From the NCBI RefSeq assembly GCF_020618475.1, contig NZ_CP085335.1, positions 1,426,001 through 1,490,000 of the forward strand: a DNA stretch of 64,000 nucleotides, written 5' to 3'. The notes below the pieces were generated by a model, which worked only from the letters and a program-made list of their open reading frames with translations, did no database searches and was not told where the DNA came from. This document shows positions 44,000-53,356 of the stretch, piece by piece. The DNA is from Haladaptatus halobius. Lineage in GTDB: Archaea > Halobacteriota > Halobacteria > Halobacteriales > Haladaptataceae. The position numbers and the translations under genes were made by a program. Positions within the stretch are counted from its first letter, which is position 1; every line of letters begins with the position of its first letter.

Positions 44000-44983
44000 A
44001 TGGAGTTCGGGGTGCTGGGAACCGCACGAATCGCACAGCAGTCGTTCGTTCCGGCGGTCGGGGGGACCGACCACGAAGTCGCCGCCGTCGCGTCGAGAAC
44101 CGCGGAACGAGCCGAGCAGTTCGCCGACGACCACGGCGTTCCGCGAGCGTTCGGGTCGTACGAGGAACTGCTCGAATCCGACGCGGTGGACGCGGTGTAC
44201 AACCCGCTCCCGAACGCGCTCCACGCCGAGTGGACGAAACGCGCCGCCGACCACGGTCTCCACGTTCTCTGCGAGAAACCGCTGGCGGTGAACGCCGAGG
44301 AAGCCCGCGATATGGGCGACTACTGCGACCGGCAAGGTGTCACGCTGATGGAGGCGATGATGTACCGCTACCACCCGAGAACCGAGCGAATGGCGGCGGC
44401 GGCGACCGAACTCGGCGATGTGCGCTCGGTCGACGCCGGCTTTCACTCGTCCCTTCGCTACTGGCCCGAAGGGACGCGCTTCGACCCGGACATGGGCGGC
44501 GGCTGTCTGCTCGACGTGGGCGTCTACGCCATCGAAGCCGCTCGGCTCTTCCTCGGCGAACCGGAGCGCGTCGTCGCGCGAATCGCAGACCCCGAGGAGG
44601 TGGGCGTCGAAACGCAGGTGTCGGGAATACTCTCGTTCTCCGGCGGGAAAATCGCACAGATCGACTGTTCGTTCCGCCTCGAAGACGCTCAGTACTGCCG
44701 GGTCGAAGGAACGAAGGGGCGGATTCACGCCGACCCGGCGTTTTCGACCGGAAGCGACTCGACGACGTTCGAACTCCACGCGTCGGGCCGACATGTCGCC
44801 GAGTCGTTCGACCCGGCGAATCCCTACGCCATCGAGGTGGAGCGGTTCGCGGAGTACGTCGAACGCGGCGACCGACCGCGAACCGACGCCCGGGAGGCGA
44901 CGCGGACGCTCGCCGTGGTCGATGCGCTTCGAGAAAGTGGAGCCATCGAAGAGTGGGTGGACGTCCCCGACTACTCGTCCTGA
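44000..44983 (+). CDS. Gfo/Idh/MocA family oxidoreductase
   Basis: A 327-residue NAD(P)-dependent sugar or inositol dehydrogenase. N-terminal Rossmann motif GVLGTARIAQQSFVPAVGGT, catalytic EKPLAV in GLHVLCEKPLAVNAEEARDM, and YRYHPRTERMAAAATELGDV. The C-terminal sheet is complete. It overlaps the convergent YlbF gene by 13 bases. Substrate unknown. Confidence 0.93.
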   Translation: MEFGVLGTARIAQQSFVPAVGGTDHEVAAVASRTAERAEQFADDHGVPRAFGSYEELLESDAVDAVYNPLPNALHAEWTKRAADHGLHVLCEKPLAVNAEEARDMGDYCDRQGVTLMEAMMYRYHPRTERMAAAATELGDVRSVDAGFHSSLRYWPEGTRFDPDMGGGCLLDVGVYAIEAARLFLGEPERVVARIADPEEVGVETQVSGILSFSGGKIAQIDCSFRLEDAQYCRVEGTKGRIHADPAFSTGSDSTTFELHASGRHVAESFDPANPYAIEVERFAEYVERGDRPRTDAREATRTLAVVDALRESGAIEEWVDVPDYSS

Positions 44984-45372
44984 CAGCAGCCGCCTGCCTG
45001 CTGGCCGAAGTCCACGGCCAGCGGAGCGGAGACGGCGCGGTTCAGGTCTTCCAGTCGCGCGTCGAGTTTGTCCTGCGCTTCGAGGTACTCCTCCATCACC
45101 GGAAGCGAGTGGAGTTCCTGCTGGGCTTCCTGCACCTTCGTCACGTCCTCTTGGGTCGCCTCGCCCGTCTGGCGCGCGAGCATGAACTCCTGTCGGAGAC
45201 GCTCGAACTCCCGAATCTTCTCCTGTGCGTCCTCGTCGGCCTCGACCGCCGCCTTCGCCTCCTCGAACTGCTGGTACTCCGGCGTGTCGGCGATGGCTTC
45301 GCCGAGTTCGGTCGCCATCTCCTCGACGCTGGCTCGCTCCTCGCTCGTCTCCGCTTTGGCGTCTACGCTCAT
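44971..45372 (-). CDS. YlbF/YmcA family helical protein with C-terminal Cys pair (133 aa)
   Basis: Long amphipathic helices (EEMATELGEAIADTPEYQQF, then EKIREFERLRQEFMLARQTG) are typical of YlbF/YmcA. In Bacillus these form an iron-sulfur complex influencing RNase Y. The C-terminal FGQQAGGCCQDE gives a Cys pair, as in the bacterial proteins that bind clusters. Archaeal role unknown. Confidence 0.82.
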   Translation of the reverse strand: MSVDAKAETSEERASVEEMATELGEAIADTPEYQQFEEAKAAVEADEDAQEKIREFERLRQEFMLARQTGEATQEDVTKVQEAQQELHSLPVMEEYLEAQDKLDARLEDLNRAVSAPLAVDFGQQAGGCCQDE

Positions 45373-45518
45373 GGATGTGGATTCGGACTGGAAGCGTTTA
45401 GGTGTGCCGAATGGCGAAGTGGCCGACGAGGACGCCGCGGGCGGCGCACGAAGACGAGACTCGGGGTCGAAAACCCCAGAACGCCGGGGTTAAAAGTTCT
45501 CGGCCGCAAGGAGTGGTA

Positions 45519-46556
45519 ATGAGCCAGCAGAGCGAGTACAGCGAGGGGGACTTGCGGAAGACGGGGATGTCCCTCAAACACGACCGGGAGTGGGATTACG
45601 AACTCGACCGCATCGTCGACGCGGTCGAAGAGCGCGACGCGAAGAAGGTGGGCCTCCAGTTCCCCGAGGGGCTGAAACGCCGCGGGCCGAAGGTGGCCGA
45701 CGACCTGCGCGAACTGCTCCCCGACGACGTGACCATCCTCATCTCGGGACAGCCCTGCTACGGGGCCTGCGACCTCGACACCTACCTGATGAAGCGAACG
45801 GACGTGTTCGTCCACTTCGGCCACTCGCCGATGAAGAACACGGACAAGGTCATCTACGTCCCGCTGTTCTCGAACGTGGACGTGTTACCAATCATGGAGG
45901 ACGCCCTCGACGAACTCGAAGTCGGCGACGTGGGGCTGGTCACGACCGCCCAGCACATGAACCGCTTCGAGGAGATGCGCGAGTGGTTGGAAGACCGCGA
46001 TTTCGACGTTCACACTCGGAAGGGCGACGACCGACTCACCCACGAGGGGCAAGTGCTCGGCTGTAACTACGCCTCCGCGGACATCGACGCCGACCAAGTG
46101 CTGTACGTCGGCGGCGGGAAGTTCCACCCTCTCGGACTGGCGATGGAACACCCCGACAAGACCGTCGTCATCGCCGACCCCGTGAACAACGTCGTCACGG
46201 TCGCCGACACGGAAAAGTTCATGAAGCAGCGATACGGCGCGGTTCACCGCGCGATGGACGCCGAGAAGTGGGGCGTCATCTTCTGCACGAAGATCGGACA
46301 GGGCCGCTGGGAGGTCGCCCAAGACATCTTGGGCGACAACGACGACGCCTACCTCATCACGATGGACGAGGTGACGCCCGACCGCCTCCGGAACTTCGCC
46401 ATGGACGCCTTCGTCAACACGGGCTGTCCGCGCATCACGACCGACGACGGTCCGCAGTTCCACAAGCCGATGCTCACGCCCGGCGAGTACGAGATCGCGG
46501 TCGGGAATAAACCCCTCGACGCGCTCGAATTCGACACCTTCCACGGCACGTGGTAG
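45519..46556 (+). CDS. dph2: Diphthamide biosynthesis enzyme Dph2 (archaeal radical 3-amino-3-carboxypropyl transferase)
   Basis: A 345-residue enzyme that begins diphthamide synthesis on EF2 by cleaving SAM. Cluster Cys are visible as GQPCYGACD (C80/C84), LGCNYA (C182) and NTGCPRI (C303). LQFPEGLKRRGPKVADDLRE is the classic N-terminal block. The start at 45519 follows a GGAGTGGTA stretch. Length agrees with the archaeal homodimeric enzyme (about 340). Confidence 0.95.
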   Translation: MSQQSEYSEGDLRKTGMSLKHDREWDYELDRIVDAVEERDAKKVGLQFPEGLKRRGPKVADDLRELLPDDVTILISGQPCYGACDLDTYLMKRTDVFVHFGHSPMKNTDKVIYVPLFSNVDVLPIMEDALDELEVGDVGLVTTAQHMNRFEEMREWLEDRDFDVHTRKGDDRLTHEGQVLGCNYASADIDADQVLYVGGGKFHPLGLAMEHPDKTVVIADPVNNVVTVADTEKFMKQRYGAVHRAMDAEKWGVIFCTKIGQGRWEVAQDILGDNDDAYLITMDEVTPDRLRNFAMDAFVNTGCPRITTDDGPQFHKPMLTPGEYEIAVGNKPLDALEFDTFHGTW

Positions 46557-46590
46557 GAAAATTCTTGTAGCTGACCAGTCATTTTCCCTC

Positions 46591-46853
46591 ATGTCCCGCT
46601 CCGATAGCCCGCTCTCCCGCAGACGATTCCTCGTCGGTTCCGCCCTCACCGGCGGCTCCGCCCTCGGCCTCGGTTCACTCGCGTTCGCCACCGACACGCT
46701 CCCCGCGAACTGCTCGAAACCGCGCGGCGACGAATCGAGTCCGACGACGATTCGCTCGGCGATTCTCGCGAAGAGTCGTACGCTCGTTACCTCCTCAGGT
46801 GGACGCACGCGAAACACGCCCGAATGACGGCTCGACGACTCGCCCGGCGCTAA
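46591..46853 (+). pseudogene. Frameshifted small Tat-signal protein
   Basis: From ATG 46591 the frame gives a Tat/hydrophobic signal (SRRRFLVGSALTGGSALGLG) then loses haloarchaeal character and ends at 46827. A second frame from about 46700 encodes ELLETARRRIESDDDSLGDS and YARYLLRWTHAKHARMTARR and ends TAA at 46851-46853, sharing CTAA with the convergent gene's stop. Joined, it would be a short exported helical protein of about 85 residues. A one- or two-base indel near 46690-46735 explains it. Confidence 0.55.
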
Positions 46854-47768
46854 GCCTCCTCGATACGGTAGGTCGTCCCCTCGTACTCGATTACCCGTCG
46901 TTCGAGACCGAGCGAGGCGGACTCCCTCCCGTCGAGTCGCATCCGACGAATCCCGTCTTCGAATGAGGCGAGCAGGTTGCGGAGCGGCGTGACACGGACG
47001 ACCTGTTCCGGAATCTTTCGAACCGCTTCGGATTCTGCATCCTCGACGCGCGTGGCGACGTAGGTCGCGTCCATCTCGTCGGAGCGAATGCGTTTCTCGT
47101 CGCCGTCGGTGCCGACTTCTCGCAGGTCGTCCGTCGCCGACGAGTTCGAATCGGGCCGCGAGTCCGATGCCATTTTCGTAGCTCTGGCCTTCGAACCAGC
47201 CGTCGATTCCGAAGGCGTAGGTGCCGCCACCGAGTCCGGCGAGGGCGACGTTCTCGGTTCCTGAGCCCGCGGCAGCGCACGTCCGAGGTCGGAGTTATCG
47301 ACGTGTCAGGTTCCACGCGTGCGAGTCACCGGAGTCGAGCAACATGGCCGGTTCGGGGACGACTCTCGGAGCGACGTGGAACCACTCGTCGTCGACCCGT
47401 TTCCACACCGACCAAGCGTAGTAGTTCGTCGTGAACGTCGCGCCCGTCTCGTTCGTCAGGGTGAACGAGAGGGTCGTCTTCGGTAGGGTCGCCCGCTCCG
47501 CCGAGGGTTCCACGAGCAGAGTCGTCTCCGACTCGGCGTTCTCGTAGCAGACGACGCGCTTCACATCGTCGTCGAACGTCGGACAGCGGTTCTCGTCCGG
47601 AATCCGGAGGATCGGTTCCTTCGAGGTCGTGGACGTTCCTCGAACTGTGGTCTTCCGCGAGGTAGTCGTGGGCGACGGTTCCGTGCCGACTCCGCCCAGC
47701 GTCGATTCGGAGAGACAGCCGACGAGGAGGACGGAACCGGCGGAGGCGAGGACTGTTCGGCGGTTCAT
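46850..47768 (-). pseudogene. Lipoprotein gene broken by three frameshifts
   Basis: Starts as an intact lipoprotein: RRTVLASAGSVLLVGCLSES has the lipobox GC, and continues to DSGDSHAWNLT near 47302. The natural continuation lies in other frames: VDNSDLGRALPRA (+1, 47260-47300), then GTENVALAGLGGGTYAFGID and GWFEGQSYENGIGLAARFEL back in the first frame, then REVGTDGDEKRIRSDEMDAT and TYRIEEA in the +1 frame to TAG at 46850. Switch points are about 47300, 47258 and 47120. Joined, it is an exported lipoprotein of about 305 residues. A truncated 157-residue product could still be made. Confidence 0.75.
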
Positions 47769-47808
47769 GGTCCCGGTTTTTGTCGTATTCGGTAAATACT
47801 TTCAGATG

Positions 47809-47828
47809 GGTGAAATGGCCGTTTCACC
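47809..47828. promoter_or_regulatory. Palindrome in the divergent promoter (possible operator)
   Basis: GGTGAAA-TGGCCG-TTTCACC is a perfect 7-bp inverted repeat with six-base spacer. It sits between the promoter of the decayed lipoprotein gene (TATA-like AGTATTTACC, minus, about 47793-47801) and the gene starting at 47892 (TATA-like CTTTTTGTA, about 47858-47866). It could bind a dimeric regulator controlling both. Confidence 0.45.
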
Positions 47829-47891
47829 TATCAGATTACTACTGGACATACACAAACCTTTTTGTATGCTTAGCAGATATGGTGTAGTACA

Positions 47892-48290
47892 ATGAGCGCC
47901 ACTCGCCCCACTTCGATCGAAACCGCTATCGAACGCTGCCGACCCACGGACAAGACGCCCGTGACGCTCGAAGCGTCTGCTCTGCCGAGCGCGCGCCACG
48001 AACTGCGCGAACTCCAGCGTGAACTCGACGCGAACGATTTCGTCCCCGCGGGTGTGACGGTCGACGCCTGTTTCGACGCGGACTGCTCGTTTGCCACGCA
48101 GGACGAGGCCGACCGAATCCGCGAGTACGTCAGAACCGCGGCATTCCTCGGCGCGGGCACCGTCACCGTCGAGTTCGACACCGTCGAAGACGAGTCGAAA
48201 GTCCGTCCCTCCCTCGCCGCCCTGCGAGAGCGCGCCCACCGTGAGGGTATCACCCTCGAACTCGACGGACCCATCACGCTCGAATCCTGA
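47892..48290 (+). CDS. Conserved haloarchaeal protein of unknown function (132 aa)
   Basis: An acidic alpha/beta protein: TPVTLEASALPSARHELREL, VTVDACFDADCSFATQDEAD and REYVRTAAFLGAGTVTVEFD. The arrangement resembles a small TIM-barrel-like or ACT-like fragment, but no family is recognised. A single ORF with good coding character, leaderless from 47892, and 34 bases before the methyltransferase. Confidence 0.75.
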   Translation: MSATRPTSIETAIERCRPTDKTPVTLEASALPSARHELRELQRELDANDFVPAGVTVDACFDADCSFATQDEADRIREYVRTAAFLGAGTVTVEFDTVEDESKVRPSLAALRERAHREGITLELDGPITLES

Positions 48291-48323
48291 TTTTTACGTC
48301 CTTTCGCCTCGTCTACCCGCTAC

Positions 48324-48956
48324 ATGGGGAAACGCGCGCTGGAACGTCGTCTCTCGGAAGTCGCCGATTTCGCTGACCCGCGGGTCGAACTGGAGCAGTA
48401 CTCGACGCCCGCCGACCTCGCGGCCCATCTCGTTCACCTAGCCGACGTTCATCACGATATCGCCGGAAAGACCGTCGTCGATCTCGGAACCGGAACCGGC
48501 GTGCTCGCGCTCGGGGCCGCGACGCGCGACCCCGAGCGCGTCGTCGCACTCGACCGCGAGCACGCCGCGCTCCGGCGCGCCCGCGAGAACGAACGACGAA
48601 TCGCGCCGACCGTCCCGGTCGAGTGGCTGCTCGCCGACGCAACGCGCGAGCCGATTTGCCCGCGAAAACGTGCGATAGACGGCGTGACCGTCGTGATGAA
48701 CCCGCCGTTCGGAGCGCAGAAAGGTAACGAACACGCGGATCGAGCGTTCCTCGAAACGACCGCCGCCGTCGCCGATGTCTCCTACTCGATCCACAACGAG
48801 GGGAGCGCGGACTTCGTAGAGGCGTTCGCAGACGACGCCGGCGGTGAGGTGACCCACGCGTTTCGAGCAGAACTACCGCTCTCGCGGCGGTTTGACTTTC
48901 AGCGGAGCGAGCGAAAGACGCTCGACGCCGAGGTGTTCAGGGTCGAGTGGCGTTAG
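48324..48956 (+). CDS. METTL5-type nucleic acid N6-adenine methyltransferase
   Basis: A 210-residue SAM-dependent methyltransferase. SAM motif KTVVDLGTGTGVLALGAATR (about residues 50-69) and catalytic NPPFGAQKGNEHADRAFLE (NPPF, about 131). These mark METTL5-like enzymes, which methylate a small-subunit rRNA adenine with a Trm112 partner in eukaryotes and archaea. The N-terminal LERRLSEVADFADPRVELEQ matches. Its TAG overlaps the convergent rhomboid stop as TTAG. Confidence 0.9.
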   Translation: MGKRALERRLSEVADFADPRVELEQYSTPADLAAHLVHLADVHHDIAGKTVVDLGTGTGVLALGAATRDPERVVALDREHAALRRARENERRIAPTVPVEWLLADATREPICPRKRAIDGVTVVMNPPFGAQKGNEHADRAFLETTAAVADVSYSIHNEGSADFVEAFADDAGGEVTHAFRAELPLSRRFDFQRSERKTLDAEVFRVEWR

Positions 48957-50590
48957 TTTCTGAACGTCTCCTTTCTCGCAACCACGACGCGAGTCTCGTT
49001 CAGGACGGCGGTAATCTTCCCGCCTTTTCGGGTGAATTTGACGTTTCCGAGCGTGGTGGTGGCGTTGCGGTCGGGGAGCGGCGCCGTTCCGACAGTGGAA
49101 TTGTTCTCCGAGAGCCGCAGGACGAACCGGCCGTTCCGCGGGACGATGGAGACGTTCTTGCCCGCGAGTACCGGGGTCGCGGTCGCGGGGCCGGACGCAA
49201 AAGCGTGTCGCCACGACTCGGACTTCGGCCGTAACCAGACGTGATAGGCGGTTCCACCGCCGTTCGCGTTCCACCCGATGCGTCGCACCTGCACGGCTTC
49301 GGCCCAGTCGAGACCGCCGACCCTGACCGTGGCGCGTCCGGCGTGCGCAAGCCGTCCTTTCGACACTTCGCGCGACCAGATCTCCCGATCTTCGTTGACG
49401 ACGATGACGCCGCTGGTGTTCACCTGCGTCGTCTCGCCGCCGAGCGAAACCTCGACGACGGACACCTTCTGGTTCGGCACGTCCTCGGCGTACATCACGG
49501 TGTACCCCCGAATCGACACGCCGGAATCGACGCCCGCCGTCCCGTCGCCGTCGACCGCCGTGAGGTTGACCGGGATGGCGACCCCGGCCATGATGACCAA
49601 CGGAATGAGGAACAACACGGTTCCCGCCCGCCGCGCGTTGGGACCGAACGACTCCCCGTCGGTCGTGCGAACCGCGACCGTGAGGAGTATCGCCAACCCG
49701 AGGACGAAGACGACGCCGAGACCGCGATAGAGGACGTACTTCTCCAGCCCGCGATACCACCACAGCGCCCACAGGGAGAGGGACATCAGGAGGACGAATC
49801 CGCCGGCCCACATCCGGAGGGCGCTCACCCGAACCCGTCGCCGTCGGAGGAGGTACAGTCCGGCGACCGCGCCGAGGAAGAACCCGAGCGTGTGCCCCTG
49901 CACCGCGATGCCGAACCACCACGGAGTCGAGTAGGAGGACGAGGCCTGCCCGGTTATCTGCGGCTCGCGGAGCGCGAGATAGACGGTCTGAACCACGCCC
50001 TGCGCGGAGAGGGCGATGATGGTTCCGAACGGGTAGCGAACCAGCGCGAACCCGATGAACGCGAAGAGGACGCCGGAGAAACCAATGACCGGTCCCCACG
50101 CGAAGACGCTCGTTCCGAGGCCGCAGACGACGACGCCGAGCGGAAATAGCACGAACGCCCGGAACCACGGGTTTGTTTGCCACGACGAGAACGACGATTC
50201 GCCGCGCTCCGTCGGGTAGTGACTGAAGTAGTACTCCGCCAGCGGCGCGACAACGAGCACGCTCGTCGTGTTTCCGAGGAGGTGGCTCGGCCCGGCGTGG
50301 GAGAACGACCCGAGCGCCATCCCCACCGGGTAGAGGTACGACCACGACGCGAACGCGACGGTGACGGGATTTCGCCAGTGGTTCCAGCCGCCCTGGACGA
50401 ACAGGTAGACGGCGAAGACGCCGGCGACCGAGACGAGCGTCCCCCACGGAACGCCGAAGAGGAACCGCTTTCGGAGCACGATACCCCACCGACCTCGCGG
50501 CCTATCCAACCCCCAGACGATGAGAAGCGAGAGCGACAGGCCGAGCAGGATCCCAACCTGCACCGGCCATCCGTCGAGCAGCGACACCAT
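48953..50590 (-). CDS. Rhomboid intramembrane serine protease with C-terminal extracellular domain
   Basis: A 545-residue protein. The N-terminal 330 residues hold the rhomboid core: SHAGPSHLLGNT (H98, N107), catalytic Ser172 in VIGFSGVLFAF, and His233 in VQGHTLGFF. After eight or so helices, residues about 340-545 form a beta-rich external domain (SIRGYTVMYAEDVPNQKVSV, WYHVWLRPKSE-like repeats). Rhomboids cleave membrane helices. The size is typical of the haloarchaeal group. A start at 50590 fits the first helix. Confidence 0.9.
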   Translation of the reverse strand: MVSLLDGWPVQVGILLGLSLSLLIVWGLDRPRGRWGIVLRKRFLFGVPWGTLVSVAGVFAVYLFVQGGWNHWRNPVTVAFASWSYLYPVGMALGSFSHAGPSHLLGNTTSVLVVAPLAEYYFSHYPTERGESSFSSWQTNPWFRAFVLFPLGVVVCGLGTSVFAWGPVIGFSGVLFAFIGFALVRYPFGTIIALSAQGVVQTVYLALREPQITGQASSSYSTPWWFGIAVQGHTLGFFLGAVAGLYLLRRRRVRVSALRMWAGGFVLLMSLSLWALWWYRGLEKYVLYRGLGVVFVLGLAILLTVAVRTTDGESFGPNARRAGTVLFLIPLVIMAGVAIPVNLTAVDGDGTAGVDSGVSIRGYTVMYAEDVPNQKVSVVEVSLGGETTQVNTSGVIVVNEDREIWSREVSKGRLAHAGRATVRVGGLDWAEAVQVRRIGWNANGGGTAYHVWLRPKSESWRHAFASGPATATPVLAGKNVSIVPRNGRFVLRLSENNSTVGTAPLPDRNATTTLGNVKFTRKGGKITAVLNETRVVVARKETFRN

Positions 50591-50708
50591 ATCCGGTGTG
50601 TGTGACCACGATAGTATAAATGAACCCGTCCGCGACCGACCGAATCCCTCGCCCCGGCGGGACGGTCGTCCGGATAAAATTTACTTCGGTCGGCGAGAAA
50701 ACCTCCTC

Positions 50709-51083
50709 ATGGGCGACGCTCCGACGGAAGGCGAGACGAAGAGCTACTCGCAGACGTTCACCGGCGAGGACGTGGCGCGGTTCGCCGACATCTCCGGCGA
50801 CCGAGGACGACACCACGTCGAGGGCGATTCTCGGATGGTTCACGGACTGCTGACGGCGACGCTCCCGACGAAACTCGGCGGTGATATGGACTACGTCGCC
50901 CGGACGATGACGTTCCGGTTCCGCGAACCGGTGTACGTCGGCGAGGAGATAACCTGCGAAGCGACAATCGAAGAGGTAACTTCGCGCGAGGAGCGCCACG
51001 AGATGGCGGTGTCGTTCGTCTGCCGAAACGAGAAGAGTTCGGTCGTCCTAGACGGGGAGACCGAGGGAGTGATATTCCGGTAG
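50709..51083 (+). CDS. MaoC-like hotdog dehydratase (124 aa)
   Basis: A hotdog domain: YSQTFTGEDVARFADISGDR, HHVEGDSRMVHGLLTATLPT with the conserved HG, and FREPVYVGEEITCEATIEEV. Shorter than the MaoC at 15090 and without the usual Asp-x-x-x-x-His hydratase motif in complete form (ISGDRGRHHVEG is related). May act on an acyl-CoA. TATA-like AAATTTACT is about 30 bases upstream. Confidence 0.82.
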   Translation: MGDAPTEGETKSYSQTFTGEDVARFADISGDRGRHHVEGDSRMVHGLLTATLPTKLGGDMDYVARTMTFRFREPVYVGEEITCEATIEEVTSREERHEMAVSFVCRNEKSSVVLDGETEGVIFR

Positions 51084-51566
51084 CTACTCGTCGTCGTCGA
51101 TTCGGTCGTCGAAGTTCGGCAGATCGTCCGGCGCTTCGAACTCCGCTTCCCAGTCCACGTAGTCGCGTTCGAGCACGTCGCAGACCACCTGCCCGAGCTC
51201 GGTCAGCGCGGCGTTGATAGACGAAACGGCGTTCCACGAGTCGACGTTCGGGTGGATGTCCCGCTCCTTCCAATCCTCGGGGAGACCCGGCGCATGGTAG
51301 CCGACTCGATCCGCGAAGTCGTCCCAAAAGAAGTCGAACTCGTCGAACAGTCCCAAGTCGAGCGCGGTCTCGAACTCGCGTTCGTCCAAGTCGGTGTGCT
51401 CCGCCCACTGGTTGAACGATTCTTCCCACGCGCCTTCGTGGAGGAACGTCTCCAGTTCGTCGCGCCGGTAGTTCGTCTCCCCCTGAACCGACACGTCGTC
51501 GTACTCCTGCACTTCTGCCTCCGGGCGCAAGGTCGGCGCGTCCGGGGCTGGCACGTCGAGTCCCAT
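51084..51566 (-). CDS. Conserved acidic haloarchaeal protein (160 aa)
   Basis: Strongly acidic, helical, with aromatic-rich DEFDFFWDDFADRVGYHAPG and YVDWEAEFEAPDDLPNFDDR. A single clean ORF whose stop begins immediately after the convergent MaoC stop. No family recognised; haloarchaeal origin is clear from composition. Confidence 0.7.
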   Translation of the reverse strand: MGLDVPAPDAPTLRPEAEVQEYDDVSVQGETNYRRDELETFLHEGAWEESFNQWAEHTDLDEREFETALDLGLFDEFDFFWDDFADRVGYHAPGLPEDWKERDIHPNVDSWNAVSSINAALTELGQVVCDVLERDYVDWEAEFEAPDDLPNFDDRIDDDE

Positions 51567-51769
51567 AACCCGTGATAGGGCGACTGTTCGGATAAGAGTT
51601 CTTCTCCCTCCGACCCCACCGAGCGAGACGGCGCGTCAGGCGGGTATTTCTCCGGACGAATAGAGGGATGAGGCAGCCAGAAACGAGCGTTACCGGCTCT
51701 CACTTCGGTCGTTACGATTATGGACGGTCTAACCGTTTTAAGGAGACGCTACCCGGACTGTACGCCGGA

Positions 51770-53323
51770 ATGTGGGGGAGAAAATCAACACGGACACTGG
51801 CAGTTGGAGTGGTGACACTGATTCTCGTCGCGTCCGTCGGCATCGGAGCGATGGCCGGCGGAATCGGTTCGATGACGGGCGGCAACAGCGGACAGGACGA
51901 CGATGGGGGTGATGCGCAGGTTCGAATCGCACACATGTCGCCGGACGCGCCTCCGGTGGACGTACTCGTCGACAATGAAACGGTGGCGTCGAACCTCTCG
52001 TACGGCGACGTGACCGACTACGCGAACCTCTCCGCGGGTGAGCACAACGTCACCATCACCGCCGCGGGCGACCCCAGCGCGGTCGTCTTCTCCGACAATG
52101 TGAGCTTCGAAGCGGATACGAACTACACCGTCACGGCGACGGGCGAGATATCCGAGGACGCGGACACCTCCTTCGAACCGGTCGTCTTCGAAGACAACTT
52201 CACCGCACCCGGGTCGGGCAACGCCACGGTGCGGCTCGTCCACGTATCGCCGGACGCGCCGCCGGTTGACGTGACGATCGAGGGAACGAACACGACGCTC
52301 TTCGATAACGTTTCGTTCCGCAACGCCACCGCCTACGAGGAAGTTCCGGCGGGCGACTACACGCTCGAAGTCCGCCCCGCCACCGAGAACGACGACGGCG
52401 AGGTCGTAGCGACGTTCGACGTGACGCTGAACGAGAACACGGCCTACTCCGCGTTCGCGGCGGGCTACGTCAACCCCGTTGACGCGCCGAAGGACGTCCC
52501 CGACAGACCGTTCGAACTCATCCTCGTCGAGGACTTCGTGTTCGAGGGGGCGCAGAAGACGACGGCCGAACACAAGACGACCACGGCGAAGACGACGACC
52601 ACGATGAAGAAAACGACCGCCAAACCGACGGCGAAAGTGAAAGAGACGACGACACGGAATACGACCACCGCGAAGAAGACCACGGTCAAAGAGACGACCG
52701 CCAAGAAGCAAACGACCGCGCCGAAGGAAACCACGGTGAGAAAGACGACCGCTAAAAAGACGACTACCACGACTGAGCGAAAGGAGACCACGCCGAAAGA
52801 GACGGTCGAGAAGAAGCGGACGACACCGAAGGAAACGACGGTGAAGAAGACGACGCCCAAAGAAACCACGGTGAAAGAGACCACGCCGAAGAAGACCGCG
52901 CCGAAAGAGACGACCACCACGACTGAGCGAAAGAAAACGACGCCGAAGGAGACCGTGCGAAAGAAAACTACCACGACGATCGAGACAACCAAAACTACGA
53001 CGACATCGAAGAAGTCGACCGCGAAAACCACGACGACGGAGCAAAAGAAGACGACGACCGAGACGACCAAAGCTACGACGACACCGAAGAAGACGACGAA
53101 GGAGAAGAAGCGGCCGACCACCACGGCGAAGAAAGATGATAAGAAAACGACCACGAAGAAGACGACGAAAGAGCGGGACGAGAAGAAGGACGATAGGAAA
53201 AAGACCACGGTGAAGAAGACCACGCCGAAAAAGATGACGATGGAGAAGGCGCCGAAAAAGACGACCGAAAGGAAGGTGCGGGAGAAAAACGGAAAGGATA
53301 ATACCCCCGAGCAAGGTAATTAA
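51770..53323 (+). CDS. Exported protein with two DUF4397 domains and a Thr/Lys-rich tail
   Basis: A 517-residue protein from ATG 51770 (TATA-like CCGTTTTAAG about 30 bases upstream). A hydrophobic export segment (LAVGVVTLILVASVGIGAMA) is followed by two DUF4397 domains, each with (R)IAHMSPDAPPVDVLVDN / LVHVSPDAPPVDVTIEG (about residues 50-130 and 152-235). From residue 262 to the end is a 256-residue tail of Lys and Thr with some Glu/Pro (KETTVKKTTPKETTVKETT), with no fixed repeat length. A very basic tail is unusual for a halophile; Thr could be O-glycosylated. It may bind acidic surface polymers or DNA. Confidence 0.88.
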   Translation: MWGRKSTRTLAVGVVTLILVASVGIGAMAGGIGSMTGGNSGQDDDGGDAQVRIAHMSPDAPPVDVLVDNETVASNLSYGDVTDYANLSAGEHNVTITAAGDPSAVVFSDNVSFEADTNYTVTATGEISEDADTSFEPVVFEDNFTAPGSGNATVRLVHVSPDAPPVDVTIEGTNTTLFDNVSFRNATAYEEVPAGDYTLEVRPATENDDGEVVATFDVTLNENTAYSAFAAGYVNPVDAPKDVPDRPFELILVEDFVFEGAQKTTAEHKTTTAKTTTTMKKTTAKPTAKVKETTTRNTTTAKKTTVKETTAKKQTTAPKETTVRKTTAKKTTTTTERKETTPKETVEKKRTTPKETTVKKTTPKETTVKETTPKKTAPKETTTTTERKKTTPKETVRKKTTTTIETTKTTTTSKKSTAKTTTTEQKKTTTETTKATTTPKKTTKEKKRPTTTAKKDDKKTTTKKTTKERDEKKDDRKKTTVKKTTPKKMTMEKAPKKTTERKVREKNGKDNTPEQGN

Positions 53324-53356
53324 ACGGATATTTTCACGGCGGTATGATTCACGGCC

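Noticed and set aside
52553-53323. Thr/Lys-rich DNA as a CRISPR array
   Set aside because: Units are irregular in length, no unique spacers occur and the stretch is one open reading frame continuous with DUF4397 domains.
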